In this document: positions 17,290-25,156 of the stretch, in pieces
How positions within the stretch are numbered: position 1 is the stretch's first letter
How the letters are laid out: each line of letters begins with the position of its first letter
Assembly: GCA_031382085.1 (NCBI GenBank)
Contig: JANMYM010000056.1
Location: 1-64,000, forward strand
Direction: 5' to 3'
DNA: 64,000 nt
Source of the DNA: UBA964 sp031382085
GTDB taxonomy: Bacteria > Pseudomonadota > Gammaproteobacteria > Steroidobacterales > Steroidobacteraceae
Position numbers and translations under genes: made by a program
Notes under the pieces: generated by a model
What the model was told of the DNA's origin: nothing
What the model saw: the letters and a program-made list of their open reading frames with translations, nothing else
Databases searched by the model: none

Positions 17290-18474
17290 ATGCAGCCGCG
17301 GACTTTGACGTCGACCGATCTGCCGTTTTTCGATGCGGCGCACCGGGAACTGGAAGGAAAGCTGCGCGATTGGCTGCGGACTTACGGCCACCTTCCCCAT
17401 CCTGACGCCGCCGGCGTAGATGCAGCTTGCCGTCAGCGCGTTAAGTTTCTGGCCGAGGGTGGAATCCTGGGTTATGCCGTACCCGGTCTTTACGGCGGCG
17501 CGCAGACGCAATTGGATTCCAGGTGCTTGTGCTTGATTCGCGAGAGCCTGGCGTTTGCCGATGGCCTGACCGATTTTGCATTCGCGATGCAGGCCCTAGG
17601 TAGTGGCGCAATAACGGTCGCCGGATCCGACGAACTCAAGCAGCGATACCTGCCGGCAGTGGTTCGTGGCGAAGCGGTGGCGGCATTCGCGTTATCGGAA
17701 CTTGACGCGGGGTCGGACGTCGCCGCCATGACGACGTTTGCGCGGCTCGATGGCGACCATTTTGTCATTGATGGCGAGAAGACCTGGATCTCGAACGGCG
17801 GAATTGCGGATTTCTATTGCGTCTTCGCCCGCACCGAACCGGGTGCAGTTCGCAGCGATGGCGCGGTTGGCGCGAAAGGAATCAGTGCGTTCGTCGTGCC
17901 GGCCGATTCGACCGGGCTTGAAATCGCCGAGCGCATCGAGGTCATCGCGCCGCATCCGCTGGCCCGCTTGAAATTTACTGAATGTCGCATATCACGGTCG
18001 CAGCTGATCGGCGCACCCGGCGACGGCTTCAAAATCGCCATGCGCACGCTGGATATTTTTCGCAGCTCGGTAGCAGCCGCGGCACTGGGCTTCGCGCGTC
18101 GCGCGCTGCAGGAAGCCCAGGCCCACGCCGTCGCGCGGCGGATGTTTGGCAGAACACTGGTGGAATTTCAGCTAACACAGGCCGCGCTGGCCGAAATGCT
18201 GACCTCGATCGAATCCGCGAGCCTTCTGACGTATCGTGCTGCCTGGCTGCGCGACCTGGGCAAGCCGGTCACACAGGCTGCCGCCATGGCGAAATGGCAG
18301 GCAACCGAGAACGCGCAATGGGTCATCGATCGCGCATTGCAGATGCACGGGGCGCTGGGCGTCAAGCACGGTGAGATCCTCGAGCGGCTGTATCGGGAGA
18401 TCCGCGCATTGCGTATTTACGAAGGGGCTTCTGAAGTGCAGCAAATGATTATCGCGCGCGAGATGTTGCAATGA
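17290..18474 (+). CDS. Acyl-CoA dehydrogenase
   Basis: A 394-residue FAD acyl-CoA dehydrogenase with AFALSELDAGSDVAAM and EKTWISNGGIADFY in the flavin-binding beta domain. The intact C-terminal motif IYEGASEVQQ carries the catalytic Glu, in contrast to the paralogue at 5816. It should introduce an alpha,beta double bond into an alicyclic or ring-opened acyl-CoA. Its stop overlaps the RidA start (ATGA), placing both in one coupled operon. Confidence 0.9.
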   Translation: MQPRTLTSTDLPFFDAAHRELEGKLRDWLRTYGHLPHPDAAGVDAACRQRVKFLAEGGILGYAVPGLYGGAQTQLDSRCLCLIRESLAFADGLTDFAFAMQALGSGAITVAGSDELKQRYLPAVVRGEAVAAFALSELDAGSDVAAMTTFARLDGDHFVIDGEKTWISNGGIADFYCVFARTEPGAVRSDGAVGAKGISAFVVPADSTGLEIAERIEVIAPHPLARLKFTECRISRSQLIGAPGDGFKIAMRTLDIFRSSVAAAALGFARRALQEAQAHAVARRMFGRTLVEFQLTQAALAEMLTSIESASLLTYRAAWLRDLGKPVTQAAAMAKWQATENAQWVIDRALQMHGALGVKHGEILERLYREIRALRIYEGASEVQQMIIAREMLQ

Positions 18475-18881
18475 GCCACCAGATCCTGCAGCCGCCGCAT
18501 TGGCCCCGGCCGCGCGGATATAGCAACGGTGTCGTCGCGTCGGGCCGCCAGGTTTTTCTGGGCGGGCAGATCGGCTGGGACGAACACGGTAAATTCGCGG
18601 GGCCCGATCTTGCATCGCAGGTTCGCAAGGCGCTCAGCAACATTGTCGAGGTGTTAGCTCAGGCCGATGGCGCACCGGAGCATCTGGTGCGTCTGAGCTG
18701 GTATGTGACCTGCATGGAAGACTATCGCTCGCACATTGTAGCGATCGGCAAGGCATATCAAGACATCATGGGTAAGGTGTTCCCGCCAATGTCAGTGATG
18801 CAGGTTGTTGCGCTGGTTGAGCCAGAGGCATGTGTCGAGATCGAGGCGACCGCCGTGGTGCCCGATCTCAAGCATCGCTAG
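18471..18881 (+). CDS. RidA (YjgF/UK114) family protein, Arg-less variant
   Basis: A 136-residue RidA-fold protein: YSNGVVASGRQVFLGGQIG at the start and a C-terminal VEIEATAVV. Canonical RidA hydrolyses enamines or imines to ketones plus ammonia and holds the substrate carboxylate with Arg105 (E. coli, FPARS). Here the aligned segment is FPPMS, so the Arg is Met. A CoA thioester has no free carboxylate, so loss of Arg fits deamination of an amino-oxocyclohexene-carboxyl-CoA formed from aminobenzoyl-CoA. The gene overlaps the acyl-CoA dehydrogenase by 4 bp. Confidence 0.85.
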   Translation: MSHQILQPPHWPRPRGYSNGVVASGRQVFLGGQIGWDEHGKFAGPDLASQVRKALSNIVEVLAQADGAPEHLVRLSWYVTCMEDYRSHIVAIGKAYQDIMGKVFPPMSVMQVVALVEPEACVEIEATAVVPDLKHR

Positions 18882-18890
18882 GGCCTGCCA

Positions 18891-20345
18891 GTGGCAATGT
18901 GGCGTCCGCCCGAACGCATTCGGTTTGCGCCTTTGCAGGCGTCGTGGCCTAACAGCGAAAACGCCGCCCATTCCCGACTGTTTGCGCCGCTCACGTATCA
19001 GGCACTGCAGTTAACATCCAGAACCTGGGTGCCCGCCATGGTGCCATGGCGGGCCACCGACGACGGCTTTGTTACTCAGGACAATCTGCAGTGGTATGAA
19101 CGATTTGCGCGCGGCCAACCGGGAGCGCTGGTAGTCGAAGCCACCGGCATTCGCGATGTCCCGAGCGGTCCGCTGCTGCGGATTGGCCATGACCGGTTCC
19201 TGCCCGGACTGCGCGACTTGGCGGTCGCGATCAAACGCTCCAGTGACGGCCAGACCCGCGCTGTCATCCAGATCATCGACTTCCTCTCGATTCGGCGGCG
19301 ACCGGATCGTGAACGGTATCTGCGCGAGTTCCTGACCATTCAGCCCGTGCATCGCGAACGGCTGCAGTTGGCAGCGGCGCCCGAGTCCGTGGTCCGGAAC
19401 GCTTTAATTGGAATGCCCGATCACGAGTTGGCGGATATATTGTCACCCCGCGAATGGGAGGCGCTGACGCACGGTGCCCGCGAGCGCGTGACGGACACCA
19501 GCCTCGCGCACATTCGGGATCTGCCCGAGACTCTGCCGCCATTGTTTGCCGCGGCCGCCCGGCGCGCGCAAGCAGCTGGTTTTGACGGGGTTGAATTGCA
19601 CTTTGCGCATGCGTACACCATGGCGTCATTCTTGTCGCCGCTTAATTCACGGCGCGATAACTACGGTGGCAGCCTGGCTAACAGGCTGCGCTTGCCACTG
19701 AAGGTCTATCGCGCAGTGCGGCAGGCGGTCGGTCAGAACTTTGCGGTCGGTTGCCGCATGCTCGCCGAGGAATGCATCGAGGGCGGCGGCACCGTAGCGG
19801 ATGCGCAAGGCGCGGCGCTGGAGTTGGCCCGAGCCGGCATAGACTTTCTGTCGCTGTCTCGAGGCGGAAAATTTGATGACGCACGCCAGCCCAAAGTGGG
19901 GGAGGCCGCATACCCATACACGGGTCGAAGCGGGTATGAGTGCATGCCGTCGTACTATTCCGATGCCAAGGGCCCATTTGGCCGCAATGTAAGCGCCGTC
20001 GCCGCGATAAAGGCATCATTGTTAGTCGAAAACTGCGCGACACCCGTTGTGTTAGCAGGCGGCATGCACCATTTCAATCAGGCGGAGGCGGCGCTCGCAC
20101 TGGGTCAGGCCGATATTATTGCCTTCGCCCGCCAGGCACTGGCCGATCCGGACTGGTTTCGCAAGGTGCGCGCGGGTCGCGGCGCGGAGGTGCGCCTGTG
20201 CATTTATACGAATTACTGTGAAGCACTGGATCAGCAACATCGTCAAGTAACCTGTGAGCTCTGGGACCGCGAGCGAATTAATGAGGCCGGCGCCAAGCTG
20301 TCACGCGATCGAAAGCGCCGCCTGATTCCGCCGGATTGGAGTTAG
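18891..20345 (+). CDS. Old yellow enzyme-family FMN oxidoreductase
   Basis: A 484-residue OYE/2,4-dienoyl-CoA reductase-like barrel. Landmarks are ELHFAHAYTMASFLSPLNS, RRDNYGGSLANR and a late VVLAGGMHHF. The tail CIYTNYC...C (about residues 439-457) resembles the Cys cluster of 2,4-dienoyl-CoA reductases but lacks one of four cysteines. There is no C-terminal flavodoxin-like domain. GTG 18891 or ATG 18897 may be the start. Last in the operon, it probably reduces an enone or dienoyl-CoA. Its last 68 bp overlap the convergent hydrolase gene. Confidence 0.8.
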   Translation: MAMWRPPERIRFAPLQASWPNSENAAHSRLFAPLTYQALQLTSRTWVPAMVPWRATDDGFVTQDNLQWYERFARGQPGALVVEATGIRDVPSGPLLRIGHDRFLPGLRDLAVAIKRSSDGQTRAVIQIIDFLSIRRRPDRERYLREFLTIQPVHRERLQLAAAPESVVRNALIGMPDHELADILSPREWEALTHGARERVTDTSLAHIRDLPETLPPLFAAAARRAQAAGFDGVELHFAHAYTMASFLSPLNSRRDNYGGSLANRLRLPLKVYRAVRQAVGQNFAVGCRMLAEECIEGGGTVADAQGAALELARAGIDFLSLSRGGKFDDARQPKVGEAAYPYTGRSGYECMPSYYSDAKGPFGRNVSAVAAIKASLLVENCATPVVLAGGMHHFNQAEAALALGQADIIAFARQALADPDWFRKVRAGRGAEVRLCIYTNYCEALDQQHRQVTCELWDRERINEAGAKLSRDRKRRLIPPDWS

Positions 20346-21327
20346 CAGCGTCGCGGTGGGCGGTCGGCACGGTCTGCAGGAACTTTCGGGTCGCCGCGGC
20401 AATTTCAACGGGCGCCTCGAGTGGCGGGTAATGGCTCACATCATCAAACAGTTCGGTCTTGGCGGTCGTGGATGTCAGTCTCGACGCCAGCAGACCGGCG
20501 GTCGCGATCGGCAGGACCGGATCCTTGGTCCCCCAGAGAAGTAAAGTGGGTGCCTTGACGGCGGCTAACAAACGGACCACTTCATCGTCCTTGCGCATGA
20601 TGGCCGTCATGCTGGTGAATTCGCTGGCTCCCGGGCGCCGGTTGAGTTCGTAGTACTCAGTGACCAGCTCGTCGGTTACGCGTGCACGTCGCCAGAAATT
20701 GGATTGTAGAAAGTCCTGCCAGCAGGTTCTTGAAAACGGTCTGGAGTACTTGACGCAGACGCCGAGAGACCATCGCAAGCTGAGCGGCAAACGACGCCGC
20801 GCGCCGTTATTGTCTACCGGTGCTGAAGGCGGCACGTTGGCCAGGACCAGTGCAGTCACGCGTTCGGGATAGGCAGCCGCGAATCGGTAGGCAATGATTC
20901 CGCCGCTGGAAGTACCTAACAATGAGACATTGCCGACGCCCAGCTTGTCAAGCAGGCCGCTCAGAAACTGTTCCGAGGTCAGGGAGAAATCCTTTGGCAC
21001 GGGTCCCGACAGTCCCGATGGAGGCTGGTCGTAACGGATGACTCGATAGCCGGAGCCGAGCTCGCGGACCATGTCATCAAACATGCGCAGGCTGCCAAAC
21101 GACCCGTGGATCAGCACCAGCGCCGGCCCGCTGCCTTCATCGCGATAGTTGACCTGGACGCCGGCAACTTGCAGCTGGCGCGCGCCGTGTCCGTACCGCG
21201 GCTGCAATTCGGCGAGCGTCACCGGCGGCGCGTCGCGGCGGGCCGCAAAAAACCAGCCGCCCAGCGCCGCGGCGCCGGCAAGTAGCCCGAGTGTTGTCGC
21301 CAGAATTCGCCTGGTGAGTGTATTCAT
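20278..21327 (-). CDS. Membrane-anchored/secreted alpha/beta hydrolase (paralogue 1)
   Basis: A 349-residue alpha/beta hydrolase with an N-terminal hydrophobic segment (ILATTLGLLAGAAALGGWFF), so probably exported or anchored. The oxyanion loop is HGSFGSLRMFD, the nucleophile elbow GTSSGG (Ser140), the acid GTKDPVLP and the His SHYPPLE. RVIRYDQPPSGLSG is shared in pattern with the proteins at 25157 and 27833, marking a local paralogue family. It is last in the minus-strand operon from 24183. Its 3' end overlaps the OYE gene by 68 bp. The ester or lactone substrate is unknown. Confidence 0.82.
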   Translation of the reverse strand: MNTLTRRILATTLGLLAGAAALGGWFFAARRDAPPVTLAELQPRYGHGARQLQVAGVQVNYRDEGSGPALVLIHGSFGSLRMFDDMVRELGSGYRVIRYDQPPSGLSGPVPKDFSLTSEQFLSGLLDKLGVGNVSLLGTSSGGIIAYRFAAAYPERVTALVLANVPPSAPVDNNGARRRLPLSLRWSLGVCVKYSRPFSRTCWQDFLQSNFWRRARVTDELVTEYYELNRRPGASEFTSMTAIMRKDDEVVRLLAAVKAPTLLLWGTKDPVLPIATAGLLASRLTSTTAKTELFDDVSHYPPLEAPVEIAAATRKFLQTVPTAHRDAANSNPAESGGAFDRVTAWRRPH

Positions 21328-21330
21328 GCG

Positions 21331-21627
21331 TTAGTTGTTAGCATCCACGACAACGACCTGAAACACGCCGGTGCCAGCCCGCAGCAATTTCGCCCGCGCG
21401 TATTCAGCTGAATTCCAGAATCGAAGCGCCGTTGCCCGATCTGGCCATTCCGAAATCACCGCGCCACCACCGTTTTGCCAATCACCTTCGAGTACCTGCG
21501 TGTTGTGACCTGTCAGCAGGTAACGGCCACCGAATTGTTCGACCAGAGGTCCGACCTGCATCTGATACGTCGCCATGAAACGCGGAAAATCGCTGAATGT
21601 GCCAAGCACGATCATGTAGCACTTCAT
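21331..21627 (-). CDS. DUF1330 family protein
   Basis: A 98-residue dimeric alpha/beta-barrel (ferredoxin-like) protein. MATYQMQVGPLVEQFGGRYLLTG and the C-terminal FWNSAEYARAKLLRAG match DUF1330, a small family often found near catabolic enzymes and thought to bind or isomerise small molecules. It overlaps the upstream gene by 4 bp and ends 3 bp before the hydrolase start, so it lies within a compact operon. Confidence 0.8.
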   Translation of the reverse strand: MKCYMIVLGTFSDFPRFMATYQMQVGPLVEQFGGRYLLTGHNTQVLEGDWQNGGGAVISEWPDRATALRFWNSAEYARAKLLRAGTGVFQVVVVDANN

Positions 21628-22331
21628 CGCAGCTCAGCGAGTTCGTAGGTGAAGGGCATTTCCGCCCAGGTTTCCTTCACGGTCAGGTGATCGTCGCCCC
21701 AGGTCCAGAGCATGAACGGCGCTTCGAGGCCGAGCAAATGCACGGCAAAACTGCGGCAGTTGAATTTTCCGGCGGGGACGGTGATTTCTTCCATGCCGCG
21801 ATAGCTGATGTCGAGATCGAAGGTCTCGATCCCGATCGCCTCCTTGCCCACGGTCTCCTTCGAGTAGGTGATGCAGTCGCTGAGGCGTTGCACGGCGTTG
21901 GGCTGGCGCATGTCGAATAGCGCAGTCCACAGGCCATCGTTGATGATCGGATGTGAGCCGAAGGCGGGCGTCGCGCCCGCGTAGGCGCGCGTAAAACTGT
22001 GTTGGCTGCCCTGTGCGTCGAGCGCGGTGCAGATGACTTCACCGCCGCCGAACTGGAACCAGCCTGCGCCCAGGGCTTTGCCCTGGTGGTTGATACGCAG
22101 ATAGGCATCCAGGGGTCGCCAATCCGGGCCCAGTGTCAGTGTGACATCGCGCACCAGATCCAGATCATTGAAATGACACTCGCAACGAAAAGTTCGGCTG
22201 CCATCCCGATAACGTGTGGTGGAAAAATATTCGCAACCGGTTTCGTTACGGTCCAGGTCGAGGTAGGCAATGCGACCACGCATGCTGGTCGACGATAAGT
22301 TTGTCAAAGACAAGAACCGCTCCTGACTCAA
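21624..22331 (-). CDS. Conserved hypothetical beta-rich protein (DUF3108-like)
   Basis: A 235-residue soluble protein without a signal peptide. It alternates beta strands such as FRCECHFNDLDLVRDVTL and GMEEITVPAGKFNCRSFAVHLL. The tail VPAGKFNCRSF, then a W/D strand, is typical of DUF3108-like or lipocalin-like sheets. I do not recognise a defined function. It overlaps the VOC gene and the DUF1330 gene by 4 bp each, so it is probably needed for the same pathway. Confidence 0.55.
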   Translation of the reverse strand: MSQERFLSLTNLSSTSMRGRIAYLDLDRNETGCEYFSTTRYRDGSRTFRCECHFNDLDLVRDVTLTLGPDWRPLDAYLRINHQGKALGAGWFQFGGGEVICTALDAQGSQHSFTRAYAGATPAFGSHPIINDGLWTALFDMRQPNAVQRLSDCITYSKETVGKEAIGIETFDLDISYRGMEEITVPAGKFNCRSFAVHLLGLEAPFMLWTWGDDHLTVKETWAEMPFTYELAELR

Positions 22332-22807
22332 TCCGGATAGCGCAGGTTTACTTCAAGATAGATGCCGTTGGGATCGAATAGCGACATGGTACGCAGTCGG
22401 ATGACCTGGCCTTTCACGGGGCCTGGCACCGTCCAGTCGGTGGGCGGTGCCACGACCACCGCATCGGTTTTAAGGATTCGCTGGTAAGCGGCGTCAGGGT
22501 CGGCGCTTTTGACTACCAGGATCGCTTCACCTTCGCCCACGGTCTTGCGGTGTTTACCGGGCCCGGACGTCATCTTGTGGTCGAGATATTTCATGAAGCC
22601 AATGCCGCCGATCTCCGGATCATCGCCCTCGCTTGCGAAAAAAACCAATCGCGCGGGCGCGCCGTCGGGTGCCGTGGGTGGAAAGCGCCAGTCGACAGCT
22701 AACACATTATCGTAGGCGACGCGCCAGCCAAAAGCCTCCGTGTAGAACTTGATGGCGGCATCCAGGTCGCCAACAATAAACGTGCTGCGCAGCAGGATGT
22801 CTTTCAT
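22328..22807 (-). CDS. VOC-superfamily (glyoxalase/dioxygenase-fold) protein
   Basis: A 159-residue vicinal oxygen chelate protein. It starts LLRSTFIVGDLDAAIKFY and ends MSLFDPNGIYLEVNL, giving the terminal Glu ligand typical of the second betaalphabetabetabeta motif. A His at the start of the first motif is not evident (RSTFIVGD), so the metal site may be incomplete. The frame extends to 23308, but that part is antisense to the transporter. ATG 22807 overlaps the transporter stop by 4 bp. Likely an isomerase, epimerase or small dioxygenase. Confidence 0.75.
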   Translation of the reverse strand: MKDILLRSTFIVGDLDAAIKFYTEAFGWRVAYDNVLAVDWRFPPTAPDGAPARLVFFASEGDDPEIGGIGFMKYLDHKMTSGPGKHRKTVGEGEAILVVKSADPDAAYQRILKTDAVVVAPPTDWTVPGPVKGQVIRLRTMSLFDPNGIYLEVNLRYPD

Positions 22808-24183
22808 TCCGGGCCCTTTCCACGATTCGATTCCAGCAGGTCCTCGGCTTGCAGCCGGTAGCCCGAAACAGCTAACACGCCGCAGGCCATGCATATGGCA
22901 GGCACGATCGTGAAGCCGATGTAGATGGCCATGATGGCCTGATCCGACTGCGGTGTCAGACCGGCCGAGGTGCTTTGCACATAGCCCATCGCCGTCATCA
23001 GCACGCCAAGTCCCGCAATGCCGGCCGCCGCGGAGACCTTGTCGATCAGGCTCGTGAACCCGGCAAACGATCCTTCGCGCCTGAGACCGGTCTGGATGTA
23101 GTCGTAACGAATGGCGTCCGACAGCATGGAGTAGGCAAATAGAATCATGCCGGCGGATGCAACGCCGATCAGCAGCGCGCGCGTGACTAACAACGAATAG
23201 GGTTCCGACTGTCCCACAAAGAACCAGGTCAGGTGCAGCAGGCCGAACCCGAGCATCGAGGCGATATAGCAGCGTTTCTTGCCGATGGCCTGCGCGACCT
23301 TGAGCCACAGCGGCATCGAAACGACCACGCCTATGGTCGCGAACAGATAGTAGTTGCCCAGCCAGTTGTCTGAACGCTTGAGAATATAGCGGGTGAAGTA
23401 GGCGTTGCTGATGGAGGTTGTTGCGGTGCCGATCAGCACGAATATGTGAGCGATCGCGAGCACGCGGAACGGAAGGTTATTCCAGGCCAATTGGAGTTGC
23501 TGCGACAGGTTCGCGAAACGCATGCGTGGCGGATTGGCGACCACGGTACTGCGCACCGAGTCGCGCAGCAAGGCAACCGAAAGCAGCCCGGCCAGCAGGA
23601 CGATCCCGGCGACCACCCAGGACACATCGATATGCCCCGCACGGGACGATCCCCAGCGTGCCAGCAGCCAGGCAGGCAGGGTCGATCCCGCCAGAGTGCC
23701 GATGGTGTTGCCGATGACACGGTATGACATCAGGGTTGAGCGTTCATGAAAATCGTCGGTGACTTCGACCACCATGGCCATGCCGGGAATAGTCAGGGCG
23801 GTGTAGGCGGTCGCATGAACGATCATGACCGCCGCGACGAAAAGCCAGAGTCCGGTTGCGGACAGGCTGGCCGGTGCCGAGAACAGCAGCACGATGGCGA
23901 CCGGCATCAGCACGCTGCCACCGAGCAAATAGGGCAGCCGGCGACCTAACACAGTGCGGGTCTGGTCGCTGACCGCGCCTAACATTGGATCGAGCACGCC
24001 GTCATAAATCTTCACTGCGGCGAACAGCAGACCGACGGTGGCGGCGGCCATCGCGAGGTTGTCGGTAAAATAGCGGAATGCCAGTAGTGTCACCACGTTC
24101 TGGCCCGCCGCATGGGTGAGTGACGCCAGCGTGAATGCGATGCGGATTTTCTGGCTGGCACCAGCGCGGTCGTGAGATGGCAA
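22804..24183 (-). CDS. GPH-type MFS symporter (copy 1)
   Basis: A 459-residue, roughly 12-helix transporter. The first-helix block YDGVLDPMLGAVSDQT followed by GRRLPYLL is the D(P)xxGxxSD signature of glycoside-pentoside-hexuronide:cation symporters (MelB-like). Members in catabolic islands often move organic acids or terpenoids rather than sugars. It is the first gene of the operon after the palindrome at 24271-24290. A second family member is at 48864. Confidence 0.85.
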   Translation of the reverse strand: MPSHDRAGASQKIRIAFTLASLTHAAGQNVVTLLAFRYFTDNLAMAAATVGLLFAAVKIYDGVLDPMLGAVSDQTRTVLGRRLPYLLGGSVLMPVAIVLLFSAPASLSATGLWLFVAAVMIVHATAYTALTIPGMAMVVEVTDDFHERSTLMSYRVIGNTIGTLAGSTLPAWLLARWGSSRAGHIDVSWVVAGIVLLAGLLSVALLRDSVRSTVVANPPRMRFANLSQQLQLAWNNLPFRVLAIAHIFVLIGTATTSISNAYFTRYILKRSDNWLGNYYLFATIGVVVSMPLWLKVAQAIGKKRCYIASMLGFGLLHLTWFFVGQSEPYSLLVTRALLIGVASAGMILFAYSMLSDAIRYDYIQTGLRREGSFAGFTSLIDKVSAAAGIAGLGVLMTAMGYVQSTSAGLTPQSDQAIMAIYIGFTIVPAICMACGVLAVSGYRLQAEDLLESNRGKGPE

Positions 24184-24270
24184 GGTGTTGTTCTTATGAT
24201 TGCGCCGCCATCGGCGATGGGCGAAGCATACCGGGTCGATGTCAATTTACCAGTTTACAGGCATTCGTAA

Positions 24271-24290
24271 AAATTCCGATATTGGAATTT
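24271..24290. promoter_or_regulatory. Probable IclR operator, copy 1
   Basis: AAATTCCGATATTGGAATTT has perfect 7-bp arms (AAATTCC/GGAATTT) around a 6-bp spacer. It lies about 90 bp upstream of the transporter start and just downstream of the iclR stop. A nearly identical element (AATTCC-N6-GGAATT, spacer ending TATT in both) occurs at 51275-51292 next to the second iclR gene. Its repetition next to two IclR genes makes an operator role likely. Confidence 0.65.
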
Positions 24291-24309
24291 GCGGCTGGCG
24301 TGCTGGAAT

Positions 24310-25116
24310 CTAACGTGTGCGTCGCGCGTCATGGCCCGGCTGTGCGGCGGCGCCCAGACTTAATTCCCGGTTGTAATTTGCGAGCAATCTCTCGACGGCC
24401 GGCACTGTTTCCGCCTGTCGCCGACGCAGCAGCGGGACCGGCGATCCAATCGCCAATGCGCCGAATCGCAGCGGGCTCTTGGTAATCGTCAGGGGCCAGG
24501 CGAGGATGCCCCAGCCATCAGATTTCATATTGTAGCCCGTGGCATAGCCGCTTTGCCGGACCTGCTCGATGGCTTTGGCAATTTCATTTACGCGCTGAAA
24601 ACGACGGCCCAAAGGTACATGGCGTCGGCGCGCATGAGCTATCAGCGCGCGCACCTGCGCGGCGTCGTAGAAAGTGGCAATCGCAAGTCCCGGCGTAGTG
24701 AATGGTTCCTGCACCTCGCCTGGAGCGTAGCTGCTATGGCCGCGAATCTTGCCTAACAGAAGCGCCGAGATACGGATATGCGCGCCGCTCGGCACCCATA
24801 TGGTGACTGTGTCTCCGGCGATATCACGCAGCGTGCTCATCAAAGTTTGCAAGGGCTTGGAATATCCACCCACTTCTGCAAGCCGGTTGCCGAGTTCGCA
24901 CAGCGACGGCGCGACCGAATAGCGTGCCGTGTCCGAATCACAATCTACGTAGTGCAGCGCAACCAGTTTCTGCATCAGGCGATGCATGCTGGAAACCGGG
25001 ATGCCGAGTGATTGCGCGAGATCGCGATTCGACTGCGGTTCGGGTGCGACGCTGAGTTGCTCCAGTACGCCAACCACGCGAGCCACAGTCCTGGACGTGC
25101 CATCCATGAGTGCCAT
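24310..25116 (-). CDS. IclR-family transcriptional regulator (copy 1)
   Basis: A 268-residue IclR protein. The N-terminal winged helix (SNRDLAQSLGIPVSSMHRLMQKLVALHYV) is followed by an effector domain with GDTVTIWVPSGAHIRISALL and TTPGLAIATF. IclR proteins bind short palindromes as dimers or tetramers and respond to aromatic or small acids. The gene lies between an alpha/beta hydrolase (25157) and the transporter operon, all on the minus strand. The palindrome downstream probably lets it control the transporter operon. Confidence 0.88.
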   Translation of the reverse strand: MALMDGTSRTVARVVGVLEQLSVAPEPQSNRDLAQSLGIPVSSMHRLMQKLVALHYVDCDSDTARYSVAPSLCELGNRLAEVGGYSKPLQTLMSTLRDIAGDTVTIWVPSGAHIRISALLLGKIRGHSSYAPGEVQEPFTTPGLAIATFYDAAQVRALIAHARRRHVPLGRRFQRVNEIAKAIEQVRQSGYATGYNMKSDGWGILAWPLTITKSPLRFGALAIGSPVPLLRRRQAETVPAVERLLANYNRELSLGAAAQPGHDARRTR

Positions 25117-25156
25117 AATGCCTCAGAGCAGCCAAGAGGTCTATTTGCAGCCGCTG

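Noticed and set aside
22808..23308. N-terminal extension of the VOC protein
   Set aside because: The extra 167 codons overlap the transporter on the same strand in another frame. The VOC fold begins at ATG 22807, which overlaps the transporter stop as expected for a coupled pair.
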